Below, in pieces: positions 35,379-43,792 of a DNA stretch of 64,000 bases. Source of the stretch: Kineosporia succinea (GTDB lineage Bacteria; Actinomycetota; Actinomycetes; Actinomycetales; Kineosporiaceae); the NCBI RefSeq assembly GCF_030811555.1, contig NZ_JAUSQZ010000001.1:4523241-4587240 (forward strand), written 5' to 3'. The notes under the pieces were generated by a model. That model searched no databases, had not been told where the DNA came from, and saw nothing but the letters and a program-made list of their open reading frames with translations. The translations under genes were made by a program, and so were the position numbers. Within the stretch, counting starts at the first letter, position 1. The number at the start of each line of letters is the position of its first letter.

Positions 35379-36503
35379 ATGGCCGAGGCTTCGACGGGGG
35401 AGGGGACGGCCCTGCGTCGCACCCCGCTGCACGACCGGCACGGCGCCCTGGGCGCGAAACTGGCCGACTTCGGCGGCTGGGAGATGCCCATCGAGTACGC
35501 CGACAGCGGCGTGCTGAGGGAGCACGAGGCCGTGCGCGAGCGGGTCGGCGTGTTCGACGTGAGCCACCTGGGCAAGATCGAGATCCGGGGGGCCGGAGCG
35601 CTCGCCTTCGTCAACGACCGTCTCACGAACGACCTGCACCGCATCGGGCCCGGTCAGGCGCAGTACACGCTGTGCTGTGACCCGGAAACCGGTGGCGTGG
35701 TCGACGATCTCATCGCCTACGTGCGCTCCGACGACGACGTGCTGCTGGTACCGAACGCGGCCAATTGCGCCGAGGTGGCGTCCCGTCTGGCGGCCGAGGC
35801 GCCTGAAGGTCTGGACGTCAGTGACCGGCACGACGGCTACGGCGTGATCGCGGTGCAGGGCCCGAAGGCCGACGAGACCCTCGCCGCCCTGGGTCTTCCC
35901 GCCGGTCACGAGTACATGAGCTTCGTCGACGTGATCTGGCAGGGGCTGCCGCTCATCGTCTGCCGCACCGGGTACACCGGTGAGCGGGGCTACGAGCTGC
36001 TGCCCGCCTGGGAGGTCACGCCCGCGCTCTGGGACCGGCTGATCGAGGCCGCCGCCGAGTGGGACGGTCTGCCCTGCGGTCTGGGCGCCCGTGACACGTT
36101 GCGCACCGAGATGGGTTACGCGCTGCACGGTCACGAGCTGACGCCGGAGATCACGCCGGTGCAGGCGCGGGTGGGCTGGGCGGTCGGGTGGAGGAAGCCG
36201 GCCTTCTGGGGACGCGAGGTGCTGCTCGCCGAGAAGGCCGCCGGTCCGCGCGTGCGGGCTCAGGGGCTGGTGGCGCTCGGTCGCGGAGTGCCCCGCGCCG
36301 GCATGGACGTGCTCGACGCCTCCGGCACGGTGATCGGGCGGACGACGTCCGGCACCTTCTCGCCGACCCTCAAACAGGGCGTCGCGCTGGGGTTGCTCGA
36401 CCCGTCGGTCGAGGAGGGCGCCGAGGTTTCCGTGTCCGTTCGGGGACGCGCGTTGCCCTGCCGGGTGGTCAGGCCACCTTTCGTGGGTGTCTCACCCGCT
36501 TGA
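35379..36503 (+). CDS. gcvT: glycine cleavage system T protein (aminomethyltransferase)
   Basis: A 374-residue folate-dependent aminomethyltransferase of the glycine cleavage system. [27 protein letters not shown] (with the catalytic Asp), [17 protein letters not shown] and [10 protein letters not shown] are conserved folate- and substrate-binding segments. The C-terminal barrel has [22 protein letters not shown] 35379 is used; in-frame GTG 35370 is closer to a CGGAG and cannot be excluded. gcvH and gcvP are not in the window. Like SucB, the glycine cleavage system depends on lipoyl groups made by LipA and LipB. Confidence 0.95.
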   Translation: MAEASTGEGTALRRTPLHDRHGALGAKLADFGGWEMPIEYADSGVLREHEAVRERVGVFDVSHLGKIEIRGAGALAFVNDRLTNDLHRIGPGQAQYTLCCDPETGGVVDDLIAYVRSDDDVLLVPNAANCAEVASRLAAEAPEGLDVSDRHDGYGVIAVQGPKADETLAALGLPAGHEYMSFVDVIWQGLPLIVCRTGYTGERGYELLPAWEVTPALWDRLIEAAAEWDGLPCGLGARDTLRTEMGYALHGHELTPEITPVQARVGWAVGWRKPAFWGREVLLAEKAAGPRVRAQGLVALGRGVPRAGMDVLDASGTVIGRTTSGTFSPTLKQGVALGLLDPSVEEGAEVSVSVRGRALPCRVVRPPFVGVSPA

Positions 36504-36527
36504 GGACGCCCCGGGCCGAGGTGCGTC

Positions 36528-37382
36528 TCAGGACGCGGCGATCAGGGCGAGCAGGGTCACGGCCGCGCCGATCTCGACGCCCGCCCCGATGATGTCGCCG
36601 GTGATCCCGCCCAGCCGACGGGTCGCCCGCTGCACGAGGACCTCGGTGGCGACGACGGTGGCGGCGACCGCGACCGGCCCGGCGTACCAGGCCAGTCCGG
36701 CGGCGCGTCCGGCGACCGCGGTGAACAGGGCGGCCGCCACCACCGACGAGACCAGCAGCGGCGTCGCGACCGATCCGGCGACGAGCGCGCCGAGTCCTTC
36801 GGGCCGGGCCGGGCGCACGCCCGAGCGGCAGATCACCGGGATCGCGATCCGGGCCGTCACCGTCACCGTGACCACCACGAAGGCGGCGGCCAGGTCGCCG
36901 AGCCAGCCGTCCTCGGTGTCCAGCCGGGCCGTCACGAGCACCTGATTCAGGGCCGTGACCTGCAGCATCAGCACGATGACGACCATCACCACGCCGGCCG
37001 GCCCGCTGTCGCCGCGACGCATGACGTCCAGTGCCTTGGCCCGGTCGTAGCTGGCGGTGAATCCGTCGGCGGTGTCGGCCAGCCCGTCGAGGTGCAGGGC
37101 CCGGGTGCCCAGCGCGAACACCGCCACCACGAGCACCGAGACCACGAGCGAGGTGACGCCCAGCCGGATCGCGGCGAACGCGATCACCCACCCGGCCAGG
37201 CCGGGCACGATCCCGGCCAGCGGCGCGAGCGCCATGGCCCGGCCGGGCACCGGGGGTGCCACGGTGGTGGGCGCGGGCACCGGGAAGGCGGTCAGGGTGC
37301 CGAACGCCAGTCTCAGGGCGTCGATGGTGGACGACGGGGGTGGCGTCCCGTTGTCTGTCGGGTCGGGCGTCGGGTCGGGCAT
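36528..37382 (-). CDS. cobS: adenosylcobinamide-GDP ribazoletransferase (cobalamin synthase)
   Basis: A 284-residue polytopic membrane enzyme that joins adenosylcobinamide-GDP to alpha-ribazole phosphate. ALHLDGLADTADG (metal-binding aspartates) near residue 97 and the C-terminal GGITGDIIGAGVE are the family hallmarks; there are about six membrane helices. The ATG shares one base with the stop of the upstream cobT-like gene (TGATG), so the two are coupled. It converges with gcvT, with only 24 bases between stops. Confidence 0.95.
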   Translation of the reverse strand: MPDPTPDPTDNGTPPPSSTIDALRLAFGTLTAFPVPAPTTVAPPVPGRAMALAPLAGIVPGLAGWVIAFAAIRLGVTSLVVSVLVVAVFALGTRALHLDGLADTADGFTASYDRAKALDVMRRGDSGPAGVVMVVIVLMLQVTALNQVLVTARLDTEDGWLGDLAAAFVVVTVTVTARIAIPVICRSGVRPARPEGLGALVAGSVATPLLVSSVVAAALFTAVAGRAAGLAWYAGPVAVAATVVATEVLVQRATRRLGGITGDIIGAGVEIGAAVTLLALIAAS

Positions 37383-38479
37383 CAGCGGGGCTCGGTGAGG
37401 CCGTGCGGTCGGTCGTCGGCTCCGGGCGTCGCGTCGTCGGAGGACTGGGCCTGCGCGGGGTCCGTGTCGTGGGCCGTGTCGTGGGCCTGGTCGTGGGTCT
37501 GGTCGTGGGTCTGGTTGCCGGGCTCGCCGTGGGGCTGGTCGGAAACGCCGTCGTGGGTCTCGGCCCCGGGCTCGTCGATCTCGGCGGCGGTCGGTTCCGG
37601 GGTGTCCTCGGCGTCGCCGCGCTCGTCGGCGCGAAGAATGGCGGTCTCGAGCAGTTGCAGGGTGAAGCGGGCGCCGGTGCCGTCGCCGTCGTCGAGGCCC
37701 AGGTCGGTGACGGCGGTCAGGCGCAGTTCCTCGAGCATGCGGCGGGTGATCGCGGCCCGGCCAGAGTCGGCGGCGAGCCACCAGCTGCGCGAGGCCGGGG
37801 CCAGGCGGGCGGCGAGCAGGGCGCAGGTGGTGGCGACCGGACCGTCGATGATCGTCGGCGTACGCCGCGCCGCGGCCTGCAGCAGCAGACCGGTGCCGGC
37901 CAGCAGTTCGCGGTGGTCGAGGAGGTGCAGCAGGCGGTAGGGGTCTTTCCGGTTGCCGCGCACCACCTTCAGGCCGTCGCGGATGCGGGCGACCCGCTCG
38001 ATCCAGGCGCGGTCGCTGACACCGGGCGTGGGCCAGCCCATCGCCTCGACGGCGTCCAGCCCGAGCACCTGCGCCGCCGCGACCTGCCAGGCCACGTCGT
38101 CGTCGGTGACCGGGATGCTGAGCAGGATCAGGTCGGTGCCGTCGTCGACCGCGTCGTCGGCGGTGGCCACGCCCCAGTCGAGGGCGTCGGCCGCTTCACC
38201 GCGCGGGGCGGTGAAGCGGTGCAGCACCACCTGCGAGCGCACCGGCCCGGCGACCCCGGCGTGCGGGAGCCAGAAGTGCTCGACGCGCTGCGGCAGCTGC
38301 CGGGCCCCGCCGTCGGTGGACAGCCCGGCCCACCACCGGGCCAGCTCGTCGAGCCGGTCGCCGCCGGGGGTCGGTACACCTCCACGGGGCCGGGCACGCA
38401 TGCCGCCCGAGGATCCGTCCGGCGTGGTGACGAGGGCCGCGATCCGGCCGAGTTGTTCCTCCTGCACGGCGCCCATCAT
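37382..38479 (-). CDS. divergent CobT-like (DMB phosphoribosyltransferase family) protein
   Basis: A 365-residue protein resembling nicotinate-nucleotide:dimethylbenzimidazole phosphoribosyltransferase. The C-terminal half carries family segments RRTPTIIDGPVATTCALLAA and LAPASRSWWLAADSG, then LGLDDGDGTGARFTL, where the catalytic Glu of GEGTGA is Asp (near residue 265). The N-terminal half is poorly conserved and the usual GDMGIGNTT is replaced by LLSIPVTDDDVAWQ. A tail of alternating His-Asp repeats (about residues 310-340) follows. It may be a non-catalytic paralogue. ATG 38479 is used, with ATG 38476 next to it; the frame stays open upstream through a repeat array, so a longer N-terminus is possible. 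Confidence 0.78.
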   Translation of the reverse strand: MMGAVQEEQLGRIAALVTTPDGSSGGMRARPRGGVPTPGGDRLDELARWWAGLSTDGGARQLPQRVEHFWLPHAGVAGPVRSQVVLHRFTAPRGEAADALDWGVATADDAVDDGTDLILLSIPVTDDDVAWQVAAAQVLGLDAVEAMGWPTPGVSDRAWIERVARIRDGLKVVRGNRKDPYRLLHLLDHRELLAGTGLLLQAAARRTPTIIDGPVATTCALLAARLAPASRSWWLAADSGRAAITRRMLEELRLTAVTDLGLDDGDGTGARFTLQLLETAILRADERGDAEDTPEPTAAEIDEPGAETHDGVSDQPHGEPGNQTHDQTHDQAHDTAHDTDPAQAQSSDDATPGADDRPHGLTEPR

Positions 38480-38628
38480 GACGGCCGCCCGGGCACAACG
38501 CCGCACGGGGCCACGCGATCTGCCTCTCCGGTCACCGGAGTGGTCACGAGAAGGGGCGGTGAGCGGTCCGGTGGAACCCTCGCCGGCCGGATGCGGACGC
38601 CTCGCGGCAGCATGTGCCGAGCCGTTGA

Positions 38629-38766
38629 CGGACCCATGGCCGGACCCATGGCCGGACCCATGGCCGGACCGGTTGCCGGGTCCTTGGCCGGACCGGTTGC
38701 CGGGTCCTTGGCCGGACCGGTTGCCGGGTCCTTGGCCGGACCGGTTGACGGACCCATGGCCGGACC
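38629..38766. repeat. 12-bp and 24-bp tandem array between cobT-like and cobU
   Basis: Four copies of a 12-bp ATGGCCGGACCC-type unit (38635-38682) are followed by three copies of a 24-bp unit containing CCTTGGCCGGACCGGTTGCC (about 38691-38750), then one more 12-bp unit. All share the core GGCCGGACC. It fills the gap between the cobT-like start and the cobU stop. Confidence 0.9.
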
Positions 38767-38769
38767 GGA

Positions 38770-40431
38770 TCAGGCGTCCGTGCGCAGGAGACGGCCGGCG
38801 ACGATCACGTGCACCTCCTCGCTGGCGTCGGCGAGCCGGGCGTTGAGACGGCCCAGCTGGTCGCGGAACAACCGCCCGGACTCGGTCGACGGCACGATCG
38901 ACCATCCCACCTCGTCGGACACCGCCACCAGCGGCGCCCGGCGCTCGCGCCAGGCGGACAGGAGGGCGCCGATCTCGGCGTCGAGGGCGTCTTTCCAACC
39001 GGGCCGGTCGTCCCAGGCGCCGCAGCGGTCGAGCACACCGCTGAGCCAGGTGCCGACCGAGTCGAGGAGGATCGCCCGGCCGTCGGACGCCAGTGGTTGC
39101 GTGACGTCGATCGTCTCCAGCGTGCCCCACCAGTCGGGACGCCGCTGCTGGTGCTTGAGCACCCGCGCGGCCCACTCGTCGTCCTCGGGATGCTCGGTGG
39201 GACCGGGCTCGTCCGCGCCGGACTCCTCGTCGTCCGCGACCGGTTTCGGGCCGGTGGCCAGGTAGACCACCTCGGGCGCGGCGGACAGCATCTGCTCGGC
39301 GAACGCCGACTTCCCCGACCCGGACCCACCCAGCACCAGCACCCGCCCGACGCGCGGCGCCGGTGACGGCCCCGGTCCTGGTGACGGCTCCAGCCCGGGT
39401 GACGGCTCCAGCCCGGGTGACGGCTCCGGTCCTGGCGACAACTCGCCGAGAACCGTTCCGGCCCGCGCCAGCTCAGCCCCCCAGACCGGGAGGCAGGCCT
39501 CGAGCCGGGCCGGATGCGTCTCCCGGTGGCCGAGCCCGACGAGCAGAGCACGAGTGTGCTCACCCACCAGCCGCCGTGCGCGGAGCCGGGCGAGTGACCG
39601 GGCACAGGCGACCGAGGGCATCTCACCGGCGTCGGGTGGCGTGGCGTTCGAGGGCCCGAGAATCACGGTGTGCAGGGGGTTCCCGGATCGAGCGGTGTCG
39701 AGGGCATCGAGGATGCGGTCGTCGAGGTCACCGGCCTGGGGCGCCCAGAGAACCCCGTTCCCGGAAGAACCCGCGGCCTCGATCAGCAGGACCCCACCAC
39801 CGAGTGACCGGAAGCGCGTCTCACCGATCCGGCGCTCCACACCGTCCGGAACCGGCTCCGCCTGGCCTCCGTCGTCAGCGGCGCTGAGTGCGCCAGCGAC
39901 CGGGTCGTCGGCACCGGCATCTCCGACGCCGTCGGCAGCGCTCGGCCCCACGGCCGCACCGGACTCGTGGGCCGAACCGGACTCGTGGGCCGCACCGGAC
40001 TTACGAGCCACGTCGGACTCGTGGGCCGCGCCGGACTCCTGGGGTGCGCCCGAGTCGCGGAGCGCGCCGGACCCGGCACTCGCGGCCGACCGGGCACTCG
40101 CGGCCGACCGGGCACTCGCGGCCGACCGGGCACTCGCGGCCGACCGGGCACTCGCGGCCGACCGGGCACTCGCGGCCGACCGGGCACTCGCGGCCGACCG
40201 GGCACTCGCGGCCGACCCAGCGCTCGCGGCCGACCCAGCGCTCGCGGCCGACCCAGCGCTCGCGGCCGACGCGACCGACGCGTCCACCATCACCGCCCAG
40301 CCACCCGACGACTCGAGCCGCGCCGGCCCGACCCGTATCCCGTGCCGCCGCGCCCGTGAGCACACGGCGCACGGGCACCCCGCCACCGGGAACCCCTCGG
40401 CCGGACCGGTGGCGCTGAGCGTCAGCCGCAT
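38770..40431 (-). CDS. cobU: CobU (cobinamide kinase/guanylyltransferase) fused to a degenerate MBL-like domain with a repeat insertion
   Basis: A 553-residue protein. The C-terminal 185 residues are CobU: P-loop GGSGSGKSAFAE near 367-378, then HQQRRPDWWGTLE with the guanylylated-His position, and ILLDSVGTWLSG. It phosphorylates adenosylcobinamide and then makes adenosylcobinamide-GDP for CobS. The N-terminus (LSATGPAEGFPVAGCPCAVC) matches the MBL-like domain that precedes CobU in some actinobacteria, but no HxHxDH metal motif remains. About residues 53-119 are 11 copies of RSAASA or close variants encoded by an 18-bp array, and a PSPGLE repeat linker lies just before the kinase. CAT 40429-40431 gives the start. 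Confidence 0.9.
   Translation of the reverse strand: MRLTLSATGPAEGFPVAGCPCAVCSRARRHGIRVGPARLESSGGWAVMVDASVASAASAGSAASAGSAASAGSAASARSAASARSAASARSAASARSAASARSAASARSAASARSAASAGSGALRDSGAPQESGAAHESDVARKSGAAHESGSAHESGAAVGPSAADGVGDAGADDPVAGALSAADDGGQAEPVPDGVERRIGETRFRSLGGGVLLIEAAGSSGNGVLWAPQAGDLDDRILDALDTARSGNPLHTVILGPSNATPPDAGEMPSVACARSLARLRARRLVGEHTRALLVGLGHRETHPARLEACLPVWGAELARAGTVLGELSPGPEPSPGLEPSPGLEPSPGPGPSPAPRVGRVLVLGGSGSGKSAFAEQMLSAAPEVVYLATGPKPVADDEESGADEPGPTEHPEDDEWAARVLKHQQRRPDWWGTLETIDVTQPLASDGRAILLDSVGTWLSGVLDRCGAWDDRPGWKDALDAEIGALLSAWRERRAPLVAVSDEVGWSIVPSTESGRLFRDQLGRLNARLADASEEVHVIVAGRLLRTDA
40076..40273. repeat. 18-bp in-frame tandem array inside cobU
   Basis: Eleven copies of an 18-bp unit lie head to tail. 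The first eight begin GCACTCGCGGCCGACC and the last three begin GCGCTCGCGGCCGAC. Eighteen is divisible by three, so copy number can change without breaking the cobU frame. The array encodes Ala/Ser/Arg hexapeptides on the minus strand. Confidence 0.95.
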
Positions 40432-40540
40432 GATCGCCTCTTCATCGTCGGAACGGGTTCAACGGGACGAGCCGCGAGCCGGGACAGAACGGACCACGGA
40501 TTCTGCTGGCCGGGCGGACGGATTCACGTACCGTAGGGAC

Positions 40541-40753
40541 GTGAATTCCTGGACCTGGCAGTACGAGGCAGCGGACGGCTCGGCCATGACCGGTTCCGAG
40601 CTCCCACGCACCGGATTTCCCAATCAGGCCGACGCCGAGAGCTGGGTCGGGGAGAGCTGGCACGACCTCCTCGCCGCCGGGGTGGAACAGGTGAGCCTGT
40701 TCAACGCCGGCGACAAGGTCTACGGCCCGATGAGCCTGCGCCCCCTGGCCTGA
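40541..40753 (+). CDS. small conserved hypothetical protein
   Basis: A 70-residue protein starting at GTG 40541 (VNSWTWQYEAADGSAMTG) and containing FPNQADAESWVGESWHDLL and VYGPMSLRPLA. Small proteins with this N-terminal W-x-W-x-Y and terminal Y-G-P-M-S-L pattern are, from memory, widespread in actinobacteria; function is unknown. The composition is balanced and unlike the repeat-derived frames around it. It is divergent from cobU across 109 bases. Confidence 0.75.
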   Translation: MNSWTWQYEAADGSAMTGSELPRTGFPNQADAESWVGESWHDLLAAGVEQVSLFNAGDKVYGPMSLRPLA

Positions 40754-40800
40754 ACCGGGGCCGGACCGGGCCTGAACCGGGGCCGGACCGGGCCTGAACC
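40752..40800. repeat. 22-bp duplication
   Basis: AACCGGGGCCGGACCGGGCCTG-type unit occurs twice in tandem with the start of a third copy, in the short gap between the small hypothetical gene and the aldo/keto reductase gene. Confidence 0.85.
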
Positions 40801-40820
40801 CGATTCCGGGGCCCGGTTCG

Positions 40821-41846
40821 TCAGACGCGCGGCTGCACCGGCGGACGGCCCTTCGGCGCCCGCCGGCTGGTCCACGTGACGTCACGGTTCACGGCGTCGC
40901 CGAGCACCTCGTCGATGCGGGCCAGCAGCTCCGGCTCGAGCTTCACCCCGACCGCGGCGACGTTCTCCTTGACCTGCTCGGGCCGCGAGGCGCCGATGAT
41001 GGCCGCGGCCACGTTCGGGTTCTGCAGCACCCACGCCACACCCAGCTGCGCCTGCGTCAGCCCGGCCTCGGCCGCGAGCGGCGCCAGGCCCTGCACCCGT
41101 TCCAGCACCTCGTCTTTCATCCAGCGGGAGATGAAGTCGGCGCCGCCGTTGGTGTCGGTGGCGCGGGAGCCGGCGGGCGGGGCCTGACCGGGCCGGTACT
41201 TGCCGGTGAGGATGCCCTGCGCCAGCGGGGAGAACACGATCTGGCTCACGCCCAGGTCGCGGCTGGTGGGCACGACCTCTCCCTCGATGACCCGCCAGAG
41301 CATCGAGTACTCGGGCTGGTTCGAGATCAGGTGGATGCCCAGGTCGTCGGCGAGCACCCGGCCGGCCCGGATCTGGTCGGCCGTCCACTCGCTCACGCCG
41401 ATGTACAGCGCCTTGCCCGAACGCACCACGTCGGCGAACGCGAGCATGGTCTCTTCGAGCGGGGTCTCGGCGTCGAAGCGGTGCGCCTGGTAGAGGTCGA
41501 CGTAGTCGGTCTTCAGGCGCCGCAGCGAGCCGTTGATCGACTCCATGATGTGCTTGCGCGACAGCCCGGCGTCGTTCGCGCCCTTCGGGCCGGTGGCCCA
41601 GTAGACCTTGGTGAAGATCTCCAGGCTCTCGCGGCGCTCGGACGCCAGCGCCTCGCCCAGCACGACCTCGGCCGCGGTGTTCGCGTAGGTGTCGGCGGTG
41701 TCGAACGAGGTGATGCCGACGTCGAGGGCCGCCCGCACGCACTGGGTGGCCACGTCGTTCTCCACCTGGGAGCCGTGGGTGATCCAGTTGCCGTAGGTCA
41801 GCTCACTGATTTTCAGGCCGCTGCGGCCGAGGTACCGATACTCCAT
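40821..41846 (-). CDS. aldo/keto reductase
   Basis: A 341-residue NADPH-dependent reductase of the potassium-channel beta-subunit/YghZ group. MEYRYLGRSGLKISEL opens the barrel, FDTADTYANTAAEVVLGEAL holds the catalytic Asp and Tyr, KVYW supplies the Lys, and DLYQAHRFD the His. SPLAQGILTGKY and IIGASRPEQVKENV near the C-terminus bind NADPH. The natural substrate is unknown; relatives reduce aldehydes such as methylglyoxal. ATG 41846 is chosen over an upstream start because the family begins MEYRYLG. Confidence 0.93.
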   Translation of the reverse strand: MEYRYLGRSGLKISELTYGNWITHGSQVENDVATQCVRAALDVGITSFDTADTYANTAAEVVLGEALASERRESLEIFTKVYWATGPKGANDAGLSRKHIMESINGSLRRLKTDYVDLYQAHRFDAETPLEETMLAFADVVRSGKALYIGVSEWTADQIRAGRVLADDLGIHLISNQPEYSMLWRVIEGEVVPTSRDLGVSQIVFSPLAQGILTGKYRPGQAPPAGSRATDTNGGADFISRWMKDEVLERVQGLAPLAAEAGLTQAQLGVAWVLQNPNVAAAIIGASRPEQVKENVAAVGVKLEPELLARIDEVLGDAVNRDVTWTSRRAPKGRPPVQPRV

Positions 41847-41883
41847 GCCGGGGAGCTTATTGGGCACCCCCGACAAACTCGCG

Positions 41884-42507
41884 TCAGGAGGGGAACTCGC
41901 CCCGGTTCACCAGCGGGCGCGGCATCCGGCCCCGGCGGAACTGCAGCGCCCGCATCATGCCGTAGGTGCCTGCCCCGGCCGCGCCGGAACCGCTGCGGCC
42001 CTCGAACTTGGCGTCGACCTTCTTCTGGATGCGCTTGCGCAGCAGGTACGAGTCGACGGCCACGACCAGCACGAAGCCGTAGAGCACGACCAGCGAGACC
42101 AGACGCAGCGCGGGCACGTTGACCATGCCCATCACCAGTGAGATCAGCGCGACCGGCAGGAAGTACTCGCCGATGTTGCGCCGCGCGTCGATGTAGTCGC
42201 GGACGTAACGCCGGGCCGGGCCCTTGTCGCGGGCCGGCAGGAAGCGCTCGTCGCCACGGTTCATGCCCTCGCGCGCCTTGACGCGCTCCTCGCGGGCGGC
42301 GGCGCGGCGGGCCTCCTTGGCGGCCTTGCGCTCTTCCTTGGTGGCGCCCTTGGGAGCGGGCGGCGCACCGATCAGCGGGCGCTTGTTCCGCGCCTCCGAC
42401 TCCCGGCGGGTGGGCGTGGGGCGTCCCTTGCCCCCCACCTTGACGGCCTGATCGGCCTGGGGCTCCTGGGGAGCGGCGGTCGATGCGGCCTTGTCACGTC
42501 CGAACAC
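41884..42507 (-). CDS. DUF3043 family membrane protein
   Basis: A 207-residue protein of the actinobacterial DUF3043 family. A long highly charged N-terminal half (KGATKEERKAAKEARRAAAR, probably a coiled coil) is followed by the conserved RRYVRDYIDARRNIGEYFLP, then two hydrophobic helices (about residues 120-157) and a basic tail. Function is unknown. GTG 42507 is the start. The following gene on the same strand is the aldo/keto reductase, 37 bases away. Confidence 0.9.
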   Translation of the reverse strand: MFGRDKAASTAAPQEPQADQAVKVGGKGRPTPTRRESEARNKRPLIGAPPAPKGATKEERKAAKEARRAAAREERVKAREGMNRGDERFLPARDKGPARRYVRDYIDARRNIGEYFLPVALISLVMGMVNVPALRLVSLVVLYGFVLVVAVDSYLLRKRIQKKVDAKFEGRSGSGAAGAGTYGMMRALQFRRGRMPRPLVNRGEFPS

Positions 42508-42999
42508 GGCATCAGAGTAACCGGCCCGGACCCCTGCTGTGCCCGTCCGCAGGTCACGAACCCGCCCGGACCCTCCCCGAAGGGGCGCGAAGGTGTCTCC
42601 GGGCGGCCCGAAACGGCAACGGAGCGGAATCGGACGGGAACCGGCTGTGCGAAGAAGCGGACAAGGGCACCCCGGACGTGGGAGCGTTGTCCTGCGGTCA
42701 TCGTGCTTCCGCAGCCCGCCGGGCGGGTCGGCAGCGATGGTGCAGGATGACCGTCCGCGGGGACATACGCACGGGGTGGCAACGGAACGGCGCGTGGAGG
42801 GACCGCGTCGTCACCGGGCCGGGTCACCGCGGAAGTACACGAGTCACGCGTGACACGGCGTTGCACAACGGGGAAGCACGTCTCGAACGTGATCGATGGG
42901 ACAGCTCCCGGGCCCGAACCATTCGGTGATCCGGCTCGTTGGAATACACGGTGTCGCGCACTGTCCGTATTCGAGCAACAACAGCATTGGGGGGTCGAG
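42508..42999. other. gene-less divergent region
   Basis: Nearly 500 bases lie between the DUF3043 start and the TetR regulator start. No credible gene was seen. The region becomes less GC-rich toward 42940-42990 and contains the palindrome at 42843-42854. Promoters for both flanking genes are expected here. Confidence 0.5.
42843..42854. promoter_or_regulatory. perfect 12-bp palindrome, candidate TetR operator
   Basis: GTCACGCGTGAC reads the same on both strands and lies about 145 bases upstream of the TetR gene in the divergent region. TetR-family repressors often bind such sites in their own upstream region, but a 12-bp palindrome can also arise by chance in GC-rich DNA. Confidence 0.35.
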
Positions 43000-43623
43000 A
43001 TGCCGGTCATCCAGCGGCGTGCCCAGGACACCCGCTCTGCGCTGCTCCACGCGGCTCGGCAGGTTTTCGCCGACGTGGGTTACAGCGACGCGAGCGTTGC
43101 CGAGGTGGTGTCGCGGGCCGGGTCCAGCGTGGGCAGCATGTACCACCACTTCGGTGGTAAGGCCGATCTGTACACCGCGCTCTACGACGGTTTCCAGACC
43201 AGGCAGGACGCCCGTGCCGACGGCGCGGTGCGCGAGGCCATGGCCGAGGGCGAGTGGGATCCGGTACGCCTCATGGCCGCCGGTTCCCGGGCGTTCCTCC
43301 AGGGAGCCTGGGCCGAGCGGGATCTCGCCCGGTTGTTCCTCACCGGCGACGGCCCGCCCGGGTTCGACGAGGTGCTGCGGGCCGGCTTCACCGGCTGGGC
43401 ACAGCGCAGCGGGGCCAGCCTGAGGTCGTCCGACGGCCGACCGTTCAACCAGGCCCACCTGCTCGTCATCGGCTCGGTCATCGCGGCCGGGGCCCGGGAG
43501 GTCACCAACCAGCCCGACTCGCTCGCTGCGGCGGCCTTCACCGAAGACGTCGTGGGCATGCTCGACCGGCTCTGCGAGCCGTCCGGGCACCGTGAGCGGG
43601 ACCTGGCCGAGCAGCCAGGCTGA
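43000..43623 (+). CDS. TetR-family transcriptional regulator
   Basis: A 207-residue regulator. The N-terminal helix-turn-helix is clear: TRSALLHAARQVFADVGYSD, then VAEVVSRAGSSVGSMYHHFGGKADLY. The all-helical remainder is the ligand-binding and dimerisation domain, with no recognisable ligand motif. ATG 43000 follows a GGGGGG run at normal distance. It does not share a compact operon with the M20 peptidase gene, 170 bases downstream. Confidence 0.92.
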   Translation: MPVIQRRAQDTRSALLHAARQVFADVGYSDASVAEVVSRAGSSVGSMYHHFGGKADLYTALYDGFQTRQDARADGAVREAMAEGEWDPVRLMAAGSRAFLQGAWAERDLARLFLTGDGPPGFDEVLRAGFTGWAQRSGASLRSSDGRPFNQAHLLVIGSVIAAGAREVTNQPDSLAAAAFTEDVVGMLDRLCEPSGHRERDLAEQPG

Positions 43624-43792
43624 TCCGGGTCCGCCGGGCGTCCGGCGGGCAGTGACAACGGGGTCGTCACGGTCGCCACCTGAGGCCGGGGCGAAAGCAT
43701 TTCAGGGGTTCACGCCCGATCGGGAGTGAGCCGCAGCACGGCGCAGCGACGGTGTATCGCGCCACACCGTCGCTGCTGGATAGTTTCGGGGG

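Noticed and set aside
37382-39175. 597-residue version of the cobT-like protein reaching across cobU
   Set aside because: It would overlap the conserved cobU coding region by about 400 bases; only a modest extension into the repeat array remains possible.
40076-40273. CRISPR or mobile-element repeat inside cobU
   Set aside because: No spacers, in-frame 18-bp units, and no transposase nearby.
40432-40540. Cobalamin riboswitch upstream of cobU
   Set aside because: The B12-box sequence and the long conserved leader are absent; only 109 bases separate the divergent genes.
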